Shown here: in pieces, positions 23,794 to 36,002 of the stretch
How positions within the stretch are numbered: the stretch's first letter is position 1
Layout of the letters: each line of letters starts with the position of its first letter
Source: Calcarisporiella thermophila CBS 279.70
Taxonomy: Eukaryota > Calcarisporiellomycota
Length of the DNA stretch: 64,000 nucleotides
Reading direction: 5' to 3'
Assembly (NCBI RefSeq): GCF_041956535.1
Contig: NW_027192191.1
Span: forward strand, 69,702-133,701
The notes under the pieces: model-generated
Told to the model about the DNA's origin: nothing
The model's input: the letters and a program-made list of their open reading frames with translations, nothing else
Database searches by the model: none
Translations under genes and position numbers: made by a program

Positions 23794-25736
23794 ATGTCGG
23801 ATCCAAAGGGATTAACAGTCGAACATGATGTGCAAATGTTCGAGGAAGGATCAGAGCATATCCTGACTCTGAAAGACAGTACAATTCTCGAAAACGAAGG
23901 TAGGATTAACGAAGGTTGGATTTATACTAACTGCAAATTTCTTATGATTTTTCAATGTCTTATAGATGAAGGAGATATTCTAACAAGCGTAGCTCTAGAG
24001 GACAAGGAGCGCCTTAAGAAAAACCTGGAAAATAAAAAACGAAAGCATGCTTATGTTGCTTATGACGATGAGGAGTTCACACTCGGTGGCAAAAAGCGCA
24101 ATATTCTGTCGCAGTATGATGAACCAACGAAATCGGTAGTTATTCCATACCTTTTTGATTCAAAAAATTACTTCATATAATCAATTTCAGTTACTAATCC
24201 ACCTTTATGATTCTTCAGAGCTTTAAACTCGATGACCAAGGCACATACAATTTGAAAAATGAGCAGAGTGTATCGGACAAACTTAAGGCTCAAGCAGTGA
24301 ATCTGTCTTATGAGAGTAAGTCACTTCCTATGACTCTTGTAGTTGATAATTTAGTCTTATTATTTTGCGAATTAGAAATGCGTGAGATTCGAGATTATTA
24401 TACCAAAGAAGAAGCGGAAATGACATTCAAAAAGCCCAAAACAAAGGTATACATGATTTCCTTTATATGATTTTCATTTTCCTAATTTAAAATCTGTTTA
24501 ACATTATAGAAAAAGAAGAAAGTTCGCCGGAAAACAGACGATGATGAAGACGATATCCCTTCACAAAATAATATGGACACACAAATCAATGAGGTCAACG
24601 GATCACACAGCTCTACCACAGCTCCTAAACCTCGCCCCAAAGCTAACCTAGATGATGTTAATTTTGTTGACGACGATGATCTCCAGCAGGCATTGGCACG
24701 TGCGCGGAGGGTTGCGAATAAAAAGCGGGTAAAGAAGATGACACCTGAAGATATTGCGAGGTCATTGGCTGAAAATAAAGATAACGGGGATGAAGAGGGG
24801 GATGAGGTTGCGGAAGGCATGTTGGTATTATCAGACACAGCAGAATTTGTAAGATCTTTGGGTACTCAGCCTTTGGACTCGGGTCTAGCAGAGCGAGAAA
24901 GTGAAAGAGGTCGACTGCGGTCCGAAACTCCGAGACTGGAGGAACCAGAGGAGGTAGAAACAGGAGAAATGGAGGAAAAGAAAGCATATAAGACTAAGCT
25001 TGAAGATGTAAGCAAAGATGAGGATATCGAGGAGGGTGAGTTGGGCAATGGAGAGGATGTAGAGATGGAAACAGAAGAACACCTTCAGAAGCAGGCAAAT
25101 CCAGAGAAGGACCTGCCCACTGGTCTTGAAGAAGAACCTCTTGTCGCAAGTGGTATGGCTGCTACACTTGCATTACTACAGCAGAAAGGTCTATATCAGA
25201 AACCAACAGAGGATGAGTTGCAAAGCGAGAGGCGGCGTGCAGAGAATTCTCGTTGGCTCACCCAGCAGAAGCGCCTTGATCTTGAACGCGAGCGTAGAAG
25301 AGAAAAAGAGAAACAGCGTGAACGAGAGCAGCGAAGTGCTACCAGTAGTTCTCGTGGGCGCACTTCAGAAAGAGATCGAGATTATGAAAAAGAACAAAAA
25401 GAACGCGAACGCTTGCGCGAGGTATTGGAAAGAATGCGCGATTATAAGCCCGAGATTCGTCTTGAGCATCGCGATGAGTTTGGCCGCGTAATGTCCGAAA
25501 AGGAGGCCTACAAGCATCTATCACATGTGTTCCATGGTAAAAATCCAGGAAAGGCCAAGACAGAAAAACGGTTACAACGATTGGCAGAAGAGCATAAGTT
25601 GCAAGCTATGAGTAGTGTTGATACACCTTTGGGAATGGCAGGTCGATTTGCGGAAACACTGCGAGCTTCTGGCTCAGCACACCTTGTGCTGGATAGAGCT
25701 GCCTCCTCGAGTTCGTCTTCATCAGGAAAAAAATAA
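23794..25736 (+). CDS. SNU66: SART1/Snu66 U4/U6.U5 tri-snRNP protein
   Basis: A tri-snRNP-associated splicing factor. Exons begin 23794-23899 and 23966-24135, with further ones near 24220-24315 and 24378-24447, and a large last exon from about 24510 to 25736. The start MSDPKGLTVEHD matches the SART1 block for high-affinity tri-snRNP binding (LTVEH..F.EG...ILTLKD). VALEDKERLKKNLENKKRK, GTYNLKNEQSVSDKLKAQAVNLSYE, a MTFKKPKTKKKKKVRRK stretch and TAEFVRSLGTQPL follow. The C-terminal half is conserved: MAATLALLQQKG, DYKPEIRLEHRDEFGRVMSEKEAYKHLSHVFHGKNPGKAKTEKRL, then a short serine tail. At about 500 residues it is shorter than the 800-residue human protein and lacks an RS-rich N-terminus. Confidence 0.95.
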
Positions 25737-25930
25737 TTGAATGTTTTACTAGTTTTGAAGTCAAATATATGATTTTAATTAAAATATATTCACATGCTTG
25801 CTAAAAACATGACACTTTATTTTTTTTTTCGTTCTTTTAAGAAAAATCAAGCTAAGAAAGAGAACAAGTGGCAGGTGTAGATTGAGTGAACGGGTAGGAA
25901 GACGCTGAATAAGACGTTATTATCCAAATA

Positions 25931-26431
25931 TTACGAGACATCTGCATCCTCTTCTTCAATACCTCGAATGTACAACACATTGTTGCATCTTGAAAATAGA
26001 ATGTTAATGAGTAAAGCGTGGACAAAATCAATGGCGAGTAGGAATTCTTTTACCGGATGAGGACTTCACCAAGCGTGCCGGCAGGAGCTCCATCAATAAA
26101 TTCTTCCGTATTTGCCAACTAAAAAATAATAATAATCAATAACTCGCGCTATCTTAGTAGCTTTAAATTTTATCGAGATTGTAGCCACAGGTTTTGAACA
26201 TGCAGAAATGATTTACCTGGAGATTCATATATGAATCAACCGATACCAAATACCCTTTATATTCCTGTCCCCACTTTAGCCGGACCATGACTGCCTTACC
26301 CGTCAGATCCTGAAGGAAAGGCTTCGGATTCACCGGAACGAACTAAAAATCAATGAACAAATAAGCATACCAGTAAATAAGTAAGTGATACATCCAAGTT
26401 CTCTGGCCCCTGGCCTATTTACCGAGGACAT
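25931..26431 (-). CDS. SMX3: Small nuclear ribonucleoprotein SmF
   Basis: A core Sm ring protein of spliceosomal snRNPs, about 85 residues. It is split over four exons and therefore easy to miss: ATG at 26431 with only MSS in exon 1 (26423-26431), then about 26218-26343, about 26056-26118, and 25931-25988 ending in TAA. The conceptual product contains [40 protein letters not shown] (Sm1) and [25 protein letters not shown] (Sm2), followed by a short acidic tail. It matches SmF throughout rather than LSm6. It converges with SART1, another spliceosome gene, with 195 bp between stop codons. Confidence 0.95.
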
Positions 26432-26572
26432 TATAGTTTGATCTGCTTTTAAATCACACAGAGATCACTTGTAAAGAGTATTTAAATGTTTTGTGGCTTG
26501 GATTTGTTTATTGAAATAATTTATATAAATCTGGAGATATAGAAAATTATATGATTAAAAAAATGCTAAATA

Positions 26573-28580
26573 TCAAGCTTTCGGATGTTTAGCTTTTCCA
26601 GCCTTTTTTTTCTTCTTTAAAATTCTAAAAGCTGGCTTGCCTTTAGGCCGACTATTTGTATTGTTTCCGGCATTACGTGGGTTGCTTTCGTGCTTATCTA
26701 CACCTGACTTGCCATTCTTCTCAAAAACTCTGCGCCTCTTATGAGCACCAGTGCCTTTTCCGTTTCCAGCATTCCCTTCAGCTTCGTTGCTTGCCTAGTA
26801 TAAACAATTTAGATTATATATCACATATTTGGATAGGATTTCTTCTAGAAAATTTACCTTTCTCTTCTGGCCTCCCGATTTCTCTTCTGAATGCGAAATT
26901 CCAGCCATTCTTTCCTCTCTCCTCTTCACTACTTGTACATTTTCTAGTGAAAATTCTACTATCAATCGCTTCTTTCCTGAGAATATGTCCGGGTTGTTGT
27001 TCAAATAACGTAATGCTGCGAGTGCATGTGCATGCGTTTCGTACTCTACGAACCCATATCCCTTGCTTCGTAGTTGCTTTGTCTGTCCATCAATTCTATC
27101 CTTAGATCTGCACACTTTTGCTTGTCGCACCTTAGGCTTTTTGTCCCATCCTTCAGCACGCTCCTCTGCCGATAGAGGCTCTCGTTTTTCTTCGCGAACT
27201 TGCTGTTTGAACTTATCAATAGCGGAGACGGCAAGGCGACGAAGCTCTTTATCATCAACACTTAAAGGGAGATTTCGGACCGAAAGGCGGGTTTTTGAGA
27301 TGAAGAGCGAAGGATTTTTGGCAAGAAGAGTCTTTCGCGTAGCATATGAAGCTTGGCGTTTAGAAAGTTCGCTTGGTGTTATTGTTTCGGCAGCGGGTGT
27401 ATTCGGGAAAATCACTAAATATCATAATAAAGAAAAATCTAGTAAAAATAGAACGAGAAGTGAAAGCTTAACTAGTTGCCAACCTCCTTCTCTCATTAAA
27501 TATAAATTTCGCTTGTCTTCACGTTCACGTTTGATCTTATTAGACTCGGTAAGTTTTCCTGCTTCTTCACGAGATACAGCCAACTTCACATCTAATACTC
27601 GTGAATGGAGGGTGAACTTGGAAGCCAGGGAAGAAGAGGGGTCGGCCATAAGAACGGATTTGACTTTAGGAAGAGCCTTGTTCTTTTGCCGCTTTGTAGA
27701 AGCAAGAGTCTAAACAATATATTTAAACATAATACTTAGGTTAGAGCTCCAGTTTTAGAAAGAAAGCCATCAATATTTTATATACCTCACTCTCTCCAGG
27801 GCCGACTTCCTGTGCAACACGTTCTGCCTCTTCCAAACACCGGACTGCATCTTCTTTATTCTTGAAACATACAAATGCGGTGCCTCGTGATAAACCAGTA
27901 TTATGATCCTTAGTTATGCGGCAATAATGAAGCTCGCCCCACTGACTGAATCTACATTTACAGGGACATTAGCAAATATTGATATTACTGATAGATAAAA
28001 GATAGATCCTACAGCTCTTCAACATCCTCCTGGGTTGCTTCAAACAGTAGGTTACGCACAAAGAGGGTGGTTCCCTCAGCTGGAGTTGGAAGTTTTTGCT
28101 TTACTATTGAGGCAGGAAGGTAAGTAATGTTAGGTTGATAGCTGAAGAAATACACTCACCTCTCCCAGATTCAGTTTTTGGTTTTCTCTCCTCCTTAGTA
28201 TTGCGTAATGAGCTCTTATTTGTTTTCCTGGTCGCCTCTTTAATCTCTTCGTTTTCGTCTTCCTCCTCCTCCTCTTCTTCTTCGTCGTCATCGTCGTCAT
28301 CGTCGGAATATCCAAGCTCCTCTTCAGAATTGCTTTCATTGTTTCCTCCTTCTTCTACCGAATCAGCTTCACTATCCTCGGAGATATCCTCTAGAGATTC
28401 CAAACTATTCATTTCGTCCTCGTCTTCCTCATTTTCGCCCTCTAATGTATGATCGTTATTCTCGGGTTCAGACTGGAACTTCTTTAGCTTTTCGGGCTCT
28501 GCCCTACCACCCTTCTTCTGCTTTCCAAATTTCCCCTTATTTTTCCCTATACTTTTATGGGCTATCTTATTTCCTCCCAT
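26573..28580 (-). CDS. NOP4/RBM28-like nucleolar RNA-binding protein, lacking the first two RRMs
   Basis: A homologue of the C-terminal half of Nop4/RBM28, a nucleolar 60S assembly factor. The start at 28580 gives MGGNKIAHKSIGKNKGK; an in-frame ATG at 28613 is the alternative. The first exon is basic, then strongly acidic with long Asp and Glu runs. Next comes an RRM (TTLFVRNLLFEATQEDVEEL, then LSRGTAFVCFKNKEDAVRCLEEA), and the joining block matching RBM28 (DVKLAVSREEAGKL, RNLYLMREG). A second RRM follows (TRLSVRNLPLSVDDKELRRLAVSA, then GYGFVEYETHAHALAALRYLNNNPDIF, IVEFSLEN). The tail is lysine-rich, ending HPKA and TGA at 26573. The usual RRM1 and RRM2 of Nop4 are absent, and upstream DNA is the promoter of RPS16, so they are not hidden in extra exons. 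Confidence 0.85.
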
Positions 28581-28860
28581 TATGAATGCCAGTTTTAAGC
28601 GGAAAGTGAACAAACTTTAACTACTATTTAACTGTTGTTGTCTATATTGCTGCGCCAAGTTTAAGAATTTTCTGCAAGCTTTCCCGACGACAGGGAAAAA
28701 TAGCAATTCATCCCGTATACTTTTGATCTCTCTCTTTTAAAGCGCATCCTCCCCTTTGTGTCGTAAGGTTAATACTACTCATCCATCCATCCATCTTGTG
28801 CCCATTATTGTATATTTAACGATAATATCTCTTTCATTTGATCTAACTTAGCAGATTAAA
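28581..28860. promoter_or_regulatory. Shared promoter between NOP4-like gene and RPS16
   Basis: 280 bp between divergent start codons of two ribosome-related genes. It contains the direct repeat ATCCATCCATCC near 28781 and a pyrimidine-rich stretch. A role in co-regulation is inferred from position only. Confidence 0.45.
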
Positions 28861-29354
28861 ATGGAAGCTGTCCAGACTTACGGTCGGAAGGTAATCATTT
28901 CTGGCAGATCTCTCCCATCATCATTCTTCTAGATCTAATATTTATCCATATCCTTGGATAGAAAACTGCCACTGCCGTTGCTCACTGCAAACGCGGAAAC
29001 GGTCTCATCCGTGTGAATGGCTCTCCTCTTGAACTTCTCGAACCCGAGATTCTTAAATTCAAGGTCTACGAGCCCATTCTGCTCGTTGGTCAGGACAAAT
29101 TTGCAAATGTTGATATCCGTGTCCGCGTAAGCGGTGGTGGTCACACTTCACAGGTGTACGCAATCCGACAGGCCATTGCTAAGGCTATTGTTGCCTTCTA
29201 CCAGAAGTATGTCGATGAGGCTTCCAAGAAGGAAATCCGCGATATCCTTGTGCAGTATGATAGGACGCTCCTTGTGGCAGACCCTCGCCGGTGCGAGCCA
29301 AAGAAATTCGGAGGACCAGGTGCCCGTGCTCGTTACCAGAAGAGTTACCGTTAA
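28861..29354 (+). CDS. RPS16: 40S ribosomal protein S16 (uS9)
   Basis: Exons 28861-28890 ([10 protein letters not shown]) and 28962-29354, with an early intron as is common in fungal ribosomal genes. The product, about 140 residues, contains [54 protein letters not shown] and the invariant C-terminal [24 protein letters not shown]-type tail, whose terminal Arg reaches the decoding site. Codon use is visibly more C/G-ended than neighbouring genes, as expected for high expression. Confidence 0.98.
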
Positions 29355-29695
29355 ATTTTTCAAGTGGTTGGAGTTTGGGGGGATATTGTCTGCTTTTTTT
29401 TTATTATACATTGTTTCTCACTTTTAACTTCTGTCATTTTTCAAATGACAAATAAATCTATTTCTTTTAAACGAAGTTACTTAGGCATTATCCAGCCAAG
29501 ATGATGCCTCTCACTAGTCTGATAGTATTTAATTTGGCCCATTTTATCATTCCCAGAACTTTTTAATATTAGTCAAAATTGCCTGTACAAAACACGAAAG
29601 AAGCAAATGAGTAGAATGCACACTCGCACATACACGCATACAGGCAGAGAACAAAAGGTAGATGACAATTAAAATAAAACTCTCTGCTAACTGCC

Positions 29696-30151
29696 CTATT
29701 GTCGCGTAGCACGACCACGTACGCCCCGTCCGCCCCGTCCTCTTGCTTGAGCTCTTGCAACTGTAGCTCGACCCCGCCCCAATCCAATCCCGCGACCCTT
29801 AAGTGCACCAGGCCCAACTTTTTTGAACATGGGCGCATTTTTTAACATATCTGGGATGATAATGAATCGGATGTGCGATCCACGAATGTACACTTGGTCA
29901 AGTTGAGAAACTTGACCGTCGCGTGCAGTGACGGTAATTTCTCGAAGCTGGCAGTTCATATTATCTTCGGCTAGATTGAATGAGGGAATAAATGTTAACT
30001 ACACTTAAAAATCATTCATCCCTTAAAAAAACATAGATCGAGTACCTGCTAAAAGTTTCCCGCGGTACGTCTGACCATTATTTAGCTCAAGAGTAATAAT
30101 GTGACCCGTAGCTTCGTGCAGAAGTTTGATAGGAATACCAATCGTCGCCAT
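29696..30151 (-). CDS. SMD3: Small nuclear ribonucleoprotein SmD3
   Basis: A core Sm protein. Exons are 30046-30151 and 29696-29970 on the minus strand. It starts [34 protein letters not shown]; the junction makes [10 protein letters not shown], then [29 protein letters not shown]. The tail is Arg/Gly-rich (repeated GRGR-type units), the region that is usually symmetrically dimethylated. Length is about 126 residues. It converges with RPS16 and is divergent from HUL5 with 216 bp between starts. Confidence 0.97.
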
Positions 30152-30367
30152 GATTCCTGATTTATCCCTGATCTACAAAGTGAAAAACTACATTTGATTT
30201 ATTTTGTTGTATGAGGCGCAGCATTCTGAAATCAACGTTACAAATCAAGTGGCAAACGTACTATCCTATTCCTTGGTAGAATTTCCTTGGTAGAATCTCC
30301 CTTATTTTTTATCCTTTACCATTACATTCTCATTCCCTTCTCCGTCTACTACAAACTATAGAATAGA
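30152..30367. promoter_or_regulatory. Shared promoter between SmD3 and HUL5/UBE3C
   Basis: 216 bp between divergent starts. It includes an imperfect direct repeat of TTCCTTGGTAGAA(T) at about 30270-30297. No known factor site was recognised. Confidence 0.45.
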
Positions 30368-33300
30368 ATGAACTATAGTTTTGAGGGTGATTATAAATCG
30401 AAACGGAACATCAGCCTGAGCGGGGTTCGAACGCAACGTGATAGACAAAACCTACTTCAACAGACTCAAAATGAAAGACAGGCACGAGAAGCTGAGCGCT
30501 TAAAGCAACAGGCAGCAGTGAAGATTCAAGTGAGCAAAATATTTGACACAATATTCTTGGATATATCCCACTGATTTTTACTTTCAAATATCCTCAAAGG
30601 CTTTTTATCGAGGCAGAAGAACTGCAGCTCAGACGTGCGCACAACTGCGCTCCTTCTGGTCGCAAAACTATAGCGACTACATCAGATCTCCTAATAATGC
30701 AGAGGCGATATCCAATCTTACAAGATCACTGCTTTTTTTTTACTCCCCATCGAAAGACGATGAAAAGCTTAAGGATCTTTGTACGATTCTAAAGGATAAG
30801 GAGAAGCTCATAATGCCATTTATTAACGAGTCGGAGGACGAAGAAATTGTTGGAGAAAGATGGTCGAGAATGTTGGGGAGATTAGGGATTTTGATTGCAA
30901 AGCGGATTGACGAGGTCTCGGAGTAAGCTGCATTATATATTTCTAAAATAAATATGCATACACTAACGAATATTTAATGTATATAGTCGAGTAAAACTTG
31001 AATATATCGGAGTATGTATGGATGTACTATGTGTGGTAACAAATCCTAGCATATATGATAAGCTGTCGAAGATGGATGCAAGTGTAGATGGAAAGTTGGT
31101 ATCTTATGTAACTTTATATCCATTTGCAATTGATTAATGCCCTTCTTTTATTCTAGAGAATTGCACAAGGATATTACAAATTATTTAATTCGTAATGAAC
31201 TATTCGCAATGTTGAGAAATATCATAACGAAATATGTAAGTCATTCATTTTTAAATCTATAATCATTTTAATTAATCAACTTTTATGCTCAGAAACCGGA
31301 AGAAAAACCCGTTAAATTTGTTGAGGCCTCTATACAGTCCATCTCTAACTGTATGCGATCATTTGATCAGTCTCAGTATGCCAAGGATCAAACAATGTAT
31401 TCCCTGATCACCAATATTCTCACTCTTCCACTTCTTCCTAATCGAGTAACCATCCCCACCCTCCAAACATTTTCCATTCGACTACCATTTGATTCAATTC
31501 TTGCGCATCTTGCGACAGTCAACTTGTTGGGGCTTAAGGGTGAGACTGCTCTCTCACTTTTAGCAAACCTGCTGGCATTTGGGCATGGAAGAGTGCAACG
31601 TATGCGAGAATCAACTTTGATGGCCTATATGAAAGCTATCCTAAATGTGATGGTTCTGCTACCGGATTGGTATTTTCCACGAACACAGGGAAAATCTGAT
31701 AACGACATCGAAAACGATTTCGACGAAGATGAGGATGAGGAAGAGAAACAAATAACTGATCCAGAATATAAAATTGACTCGCGTATGTCAAAATGGTTAG
31801 CACTTGCCTACGATTCAACGCATATAGACTCATTACTGTTTCCACGTTTTCAAAAACCTGATACCTCTCCCGCATTGCTGGGACGCATGTCGAGCTACGT
31901 TCTTGGTGTAATGTCGGTATGGCCTAATTCAAGAAGTGAACTGATTCATAAGTTGACTATGGCGCCATCAGAAGGAGGCTCCCCGGTGCGACTACTGTAT
32001 GATGTATTTTTAACCGGGCAGCTGGTGGAAAGATTGCAGTCGAAAAATATTTTGCTGAGCGTGTTCGATGGTAGTCTCTCGAATTTATATGAATCTGGCC
32101 TATACCATTGTCTCTCTAACTTATATAACTATAGATGCTTCCTTTAACGATGAATGGGCTACTCTTCTTCTCTTTTCAGAAATTCTAAACTCAATTCTCC
32201 TCACAACCGGCGACGACGAATTTTTCAATCCTGCCCGCTTCCCGCTTGCGCTTTCTGAAATAGTGAACCTTTCTATTATAACCAGAAATGTTGCATATAC
32301 TCTTTTCTGGAATGACGGAACTGCTCTCTCCATGATGCAACGCCTTCCAAATACAACGCTACTCCTTGGATATTTGCGAGAAGTTATGGTTAAACTTACA
32401 GAGCATATTCACGTGCGCGATGCAAGGCGAAGATTCTGCCCGAAAGATCATTATCAGATAACAACTACAGAATTGAACACAAGTCAGTTCATTACCGCGG
32501 CTATCGATGAATACGAAGGATTAGAGGAGGAAGAAGAAGGACAGGAAAAATTGGGTATACATACTGGCCCTGCTTATTCACCATCATCTTCATCTTCGGC
32601 AAAAAGAGGCCACTTTACCTCATCTGTTGCTTCAATTAAGCCACGCCTTGCAATTTTACATAATCTTCCCCAACTAATTCCCTTCTGGGATCGTGTCACT
32701 CTCTTTCGTGAACTTGTACGGCGTGATCGTATGAGATCTGGCTTGAACGATGAAGTATTCCCTGTTGCTCGCGTTACAATTCGACGAAGCCATGTTGTGG
32801 AAGATGGATATACGTACCTTAACGCACTTGGTTCGAAATTAAAAGGAAGGGTGGCGATTAGCTTTGTAGACCAATTTGGTCTGGTAGAAGCTGGGATCGA
32901 TGGTGGTGGAGTCTTCAAAGAATTTTTGACGACGTAAGTGAATATTTTTTTATATTTTGAGCACTTGAAAATTACATTTTCTTTTTTTTTTTTAGTTTGA
33001 CACGCCAAGCTTTTGACACAAATTATGGCTTGTTCTTGAGCACCAAAGAAAATCTCCTCTACCCCAATCCTCAGAGATACGCCACGGAACCTCTACAACT
33101 TAGTTATTATGAATTCTTAGGACGCATTATTGGCAAAGCACTCTATGAAGGTATACTTGTCGATGTTGCTTTTGCGGGTTTTTTTCTTACCAAGTGGTTG
33201 GGAAAGCAAAACTACTGTAAGTACTTTCTGTATATCAAAACTCACTTTATGTAACTAATTTATGAATATGGATATGTGTTTTTCAAGTGGATGACCTGCC

Positions 33301-34051
33301 TTCGCTCGATTCCGATTTATACAAGGGCCTGATTGCCCTTAAACATTATGAGGGCGATATTGAATCAGATTTTGCAGTTAATTTTACGATTAACGATGAT
33401 GGTATGCCTTTTGTTTTAACTTTCAGTATCTCAATCATGACTAAACTTTTTATCGAATTCACTATCACATTGAATACAGAATTTGGTGAATCGAGAACCA
33501 TTGAACTTATCCCTAATGGCGCTAACACCACAGTAACAAAGGTGAACCGAATTCGATATCTATATCTTGTCGCACACTATCGCCTCAACACACAAATTGA
33601 CGCTCAATGCCGCGCATTTTTCCGTGGCCTTTCGGATTTGATCGATCCAAAGTGGTTACGGATGTTTGATCAGCAAGAGCTTCAGCAGCTGCTAGGAGGT
33701 GCTTCTGTACCAATAGACTTGGCGGACTTGAAAAACAACACAGTGTACCATGGTTATACCGCTGAGGACACTGAGATTCAGGCACTCTGGCGGGTGCTGG
33801 AAGGTTTTAACGATGAGCAGCGCAGGCAATTTATCAAGTTTGTTACAAGTTGTGCTCGACCTCCGTTACTTGGGTTCAGAGAATTACACCCTCCGTTTTG
33901 CATACAAAACGTGGGAGAGAGTGATGAACGTTTGCCGACCGCAAGCACCTGCATGAACCTATTAAAGCTCCCAAAGTTTCCGAATGAGATTATTTTGAGA
34001 GAGAAACTTATATACGCAATAAACGCTGAAGCCGGTTTTGACCTGTCTTAA
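30368..34051 (+). CDS. HUL5: HECT E3 ubiquitin ligase HUL5/UBE3C
   Basis: A proteasome-associated HECT E3 that extends ubiquitin chains on stalled substrates (E4-like). The start at 30368 gives MNYSFEGDYKSKRNISLSG, and an IQ-type segment follows (AAVKIQ joined to AFYRGRR across the first intron), as in UBE3C. About nine exons; introns seen include 30532-30599, the removal that joins FD and DASFNDEWATLL near 32070-32131, and several in the HECT domain. HECT landmarks are VAISFVDQFGLVEAGIDGGGVFKEFLT, LGRIIGKALYEGILVDVAFA, DDLPSLDSDLYKGL, FRGLSDLIDPKWLRMFDQQELQQLLGG and the catalytic Cys in LPTASTCMNLLKLP. It ends TAA at 34049-34051. Length is about 1040 residues, between yeast Hul5 and human UBE3C. 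Confidence 0.95.
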
Positions 34052-34245
34052 CCCTTGACTCATTCAGCAATGGAAGCCGATCTTGGCACTTTTATGCGGA
34101 TTGCTTGACATTTCTTGTATCTGTTTTGGAATACACTTTATTGTAACTCTGAATATTACTACTGCTTTTTTATAAAGAGGGAAAGGAGAAATAAAAAGCA
34201 AATAAATAGTACATAAATATCTCTATATTTCTATGTTCTATTAAG

Positions 34246-35887
34246 CTATTTTTCAGTGAATGCACGATTTAATGCTCGGCTGCGGACGCCTAGCAATTTA
34301 CGGCGTCGTCCTTCTACGAATTTCATAGATTCTGCATAGGTACGAGGAATCACCCTAGGGACTTTGACTCCATCAGGTGCCTCCCACGTGAAATGGAACA
34401 CGTTCGTCCGTTTGCGGTCACCAGTTTTCACATCCATCACGTCGGCTTCAACGCTCACCTGGAAACTTTTATGCTCTCCTCCTTCTGCATAAGTAATCTC
34501 CGAGACCAGTTTCAGCACGCTCCCGATGGGGACAGGTGCATGGAAGGAAATTTGGTCAAGCGCTAAGAATTTGGGGTGCGTACCGAGGAACAAGGAAGCG
34601 TTACTTAAAGCAAGTTCGTGTGCACGTCGCATCAGATATCCTCCAAAGATAAAGCCATGTATATTACGATCATCAAATTGCATGAGATACACGCTCTCCA
34701 TGCGCGTCGAATTCATCCAACATGTTGCTGGAGGGAGAGTAATTTTACCAGAAGGATCTGCAATTATTATCAAATATTAAAGTTAAAATTAAAATAAGAA
34801 TATAGCCCCATATGCTTTGAAAAATTGTAGCTCCATTTACCGTCATATTTAGAATACTCCAAATACAAATCATGAACCAATAGACGTTCTTCTGGGGTGG
34901 GAGGACGGCGAGTTAGTGCTTCTTCCGCTGCCACGCGCTTGCGCTGCTTCATCTCCTCTCCCAGCTGGAATAGCCGTCGCTCTGCTGGCGAGTCGAGTCG
35001 AAGAGGGTTCACCTGGGCCGAGGCACCCGTTGCAGCATCTTTGGCGACCATTGTGAACCGAGCGAGAAGAACGGTATCGTTACCCGCTCGGATGATTCCG
35101 CCCGTTTCGTTTGATATATCTTTACTGCTATTGTTATCAGTTTCAACAGGCAATCGTTCCATTTTCATAAAAACTTCAATAGACGAATAGCCGACATAAG
35201 TAACATGGCCTGAAAGTTTATAATCCGTTTCCAAATCGTAGTCGCTTAACATCTCGATCCTATCAACACTTGCAGTAACAATGGTCAAGGGCCGTGAGTT
35301 GGGATGCCCATCATCAGCATGTTTGTAGGCAATGACACCGGCAAGACTGTCCAGATCCTCCCAGAGGCGACCGAGACGCATCTTTCCAAATGCACCACAA
35401 TAGAGTTCTGCAACCGAAGGATTCGATTTGACAGGAAGAATTTCCTCAACATAGGAATCCTTCCTATTGATGGGCACCAATAGTAGAAAGCATCTCTCAG
35501 CTGATGTAGCCTTATTTTCAATAAAATGATTACTTACATCCTTTTTAAAACAATTTCACGAGTGAGCTCCTTTGCATTCGAAGGCAAGGGCTTGGTTTTA
35601 AGAGCAGAAAATGTATCCAATAAGGATGATAGCCGTTCATAGCGGTTTATAGGGGTCATTGATGATGGAAGAACTATAAATGATCATATTAAATTCAATA
35701 CCTCGGCAACAGATATCCTTTTATGTAAAGAATGATCATCAGTTGGGGAGAAATTACCTTTTGCTCTCAGTTCATCCTTCTTCAACCTGGATCCATTAAA
35801 CTGCATACGTGGCATAAAGAATGATGGATTTTTTAAAGATTTGGTGGCCACATTTTGCCTTAGAAGTGTACTAAGGAAATGCCTCAT
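34246..35887 (-). CDS. Acyl-CoA thioesterase, ACOT9-like, mitochondrial
   Basis: A double hotdog-fold acyl-CoA thioesterase. The start at 35887 gives MRHFLSTLLRQNVATKSLKN, an arginine-containing amphipathic presequence typical of mitochondrial import. Four exons: 35758-35887 (approx.), about 35530-35672, about 34845-35478 and 34246-34757 (approx.). The first hotdog includes LGRLWEDLDSLAGVIAYKHAD, the second MQFDDRNIHGFIFGGYLMRRAHELA and LALDQISFHAPVPIGSVLKL. The hydrolase hotspot (R-N-x-H-G-x-[IV]-F-G-G) resembles ACOT9/ACOT10. It releases CoA from acyl-CoA in the mitochondrial matrix. It converges with HUL5 with 194 bp between stop codons. Confidence 0.9.
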
Positions 35888-36002
35888 TATTGATCTCTTC
35901 TTTATTTCTCACGAAATTTTTGACAATCGAACCATCATCTTTAAAAATCGGAATGGCATTTAAAGGGTACTAAGCCACACATCAACAATTAGTTGCCACC
36001 AA

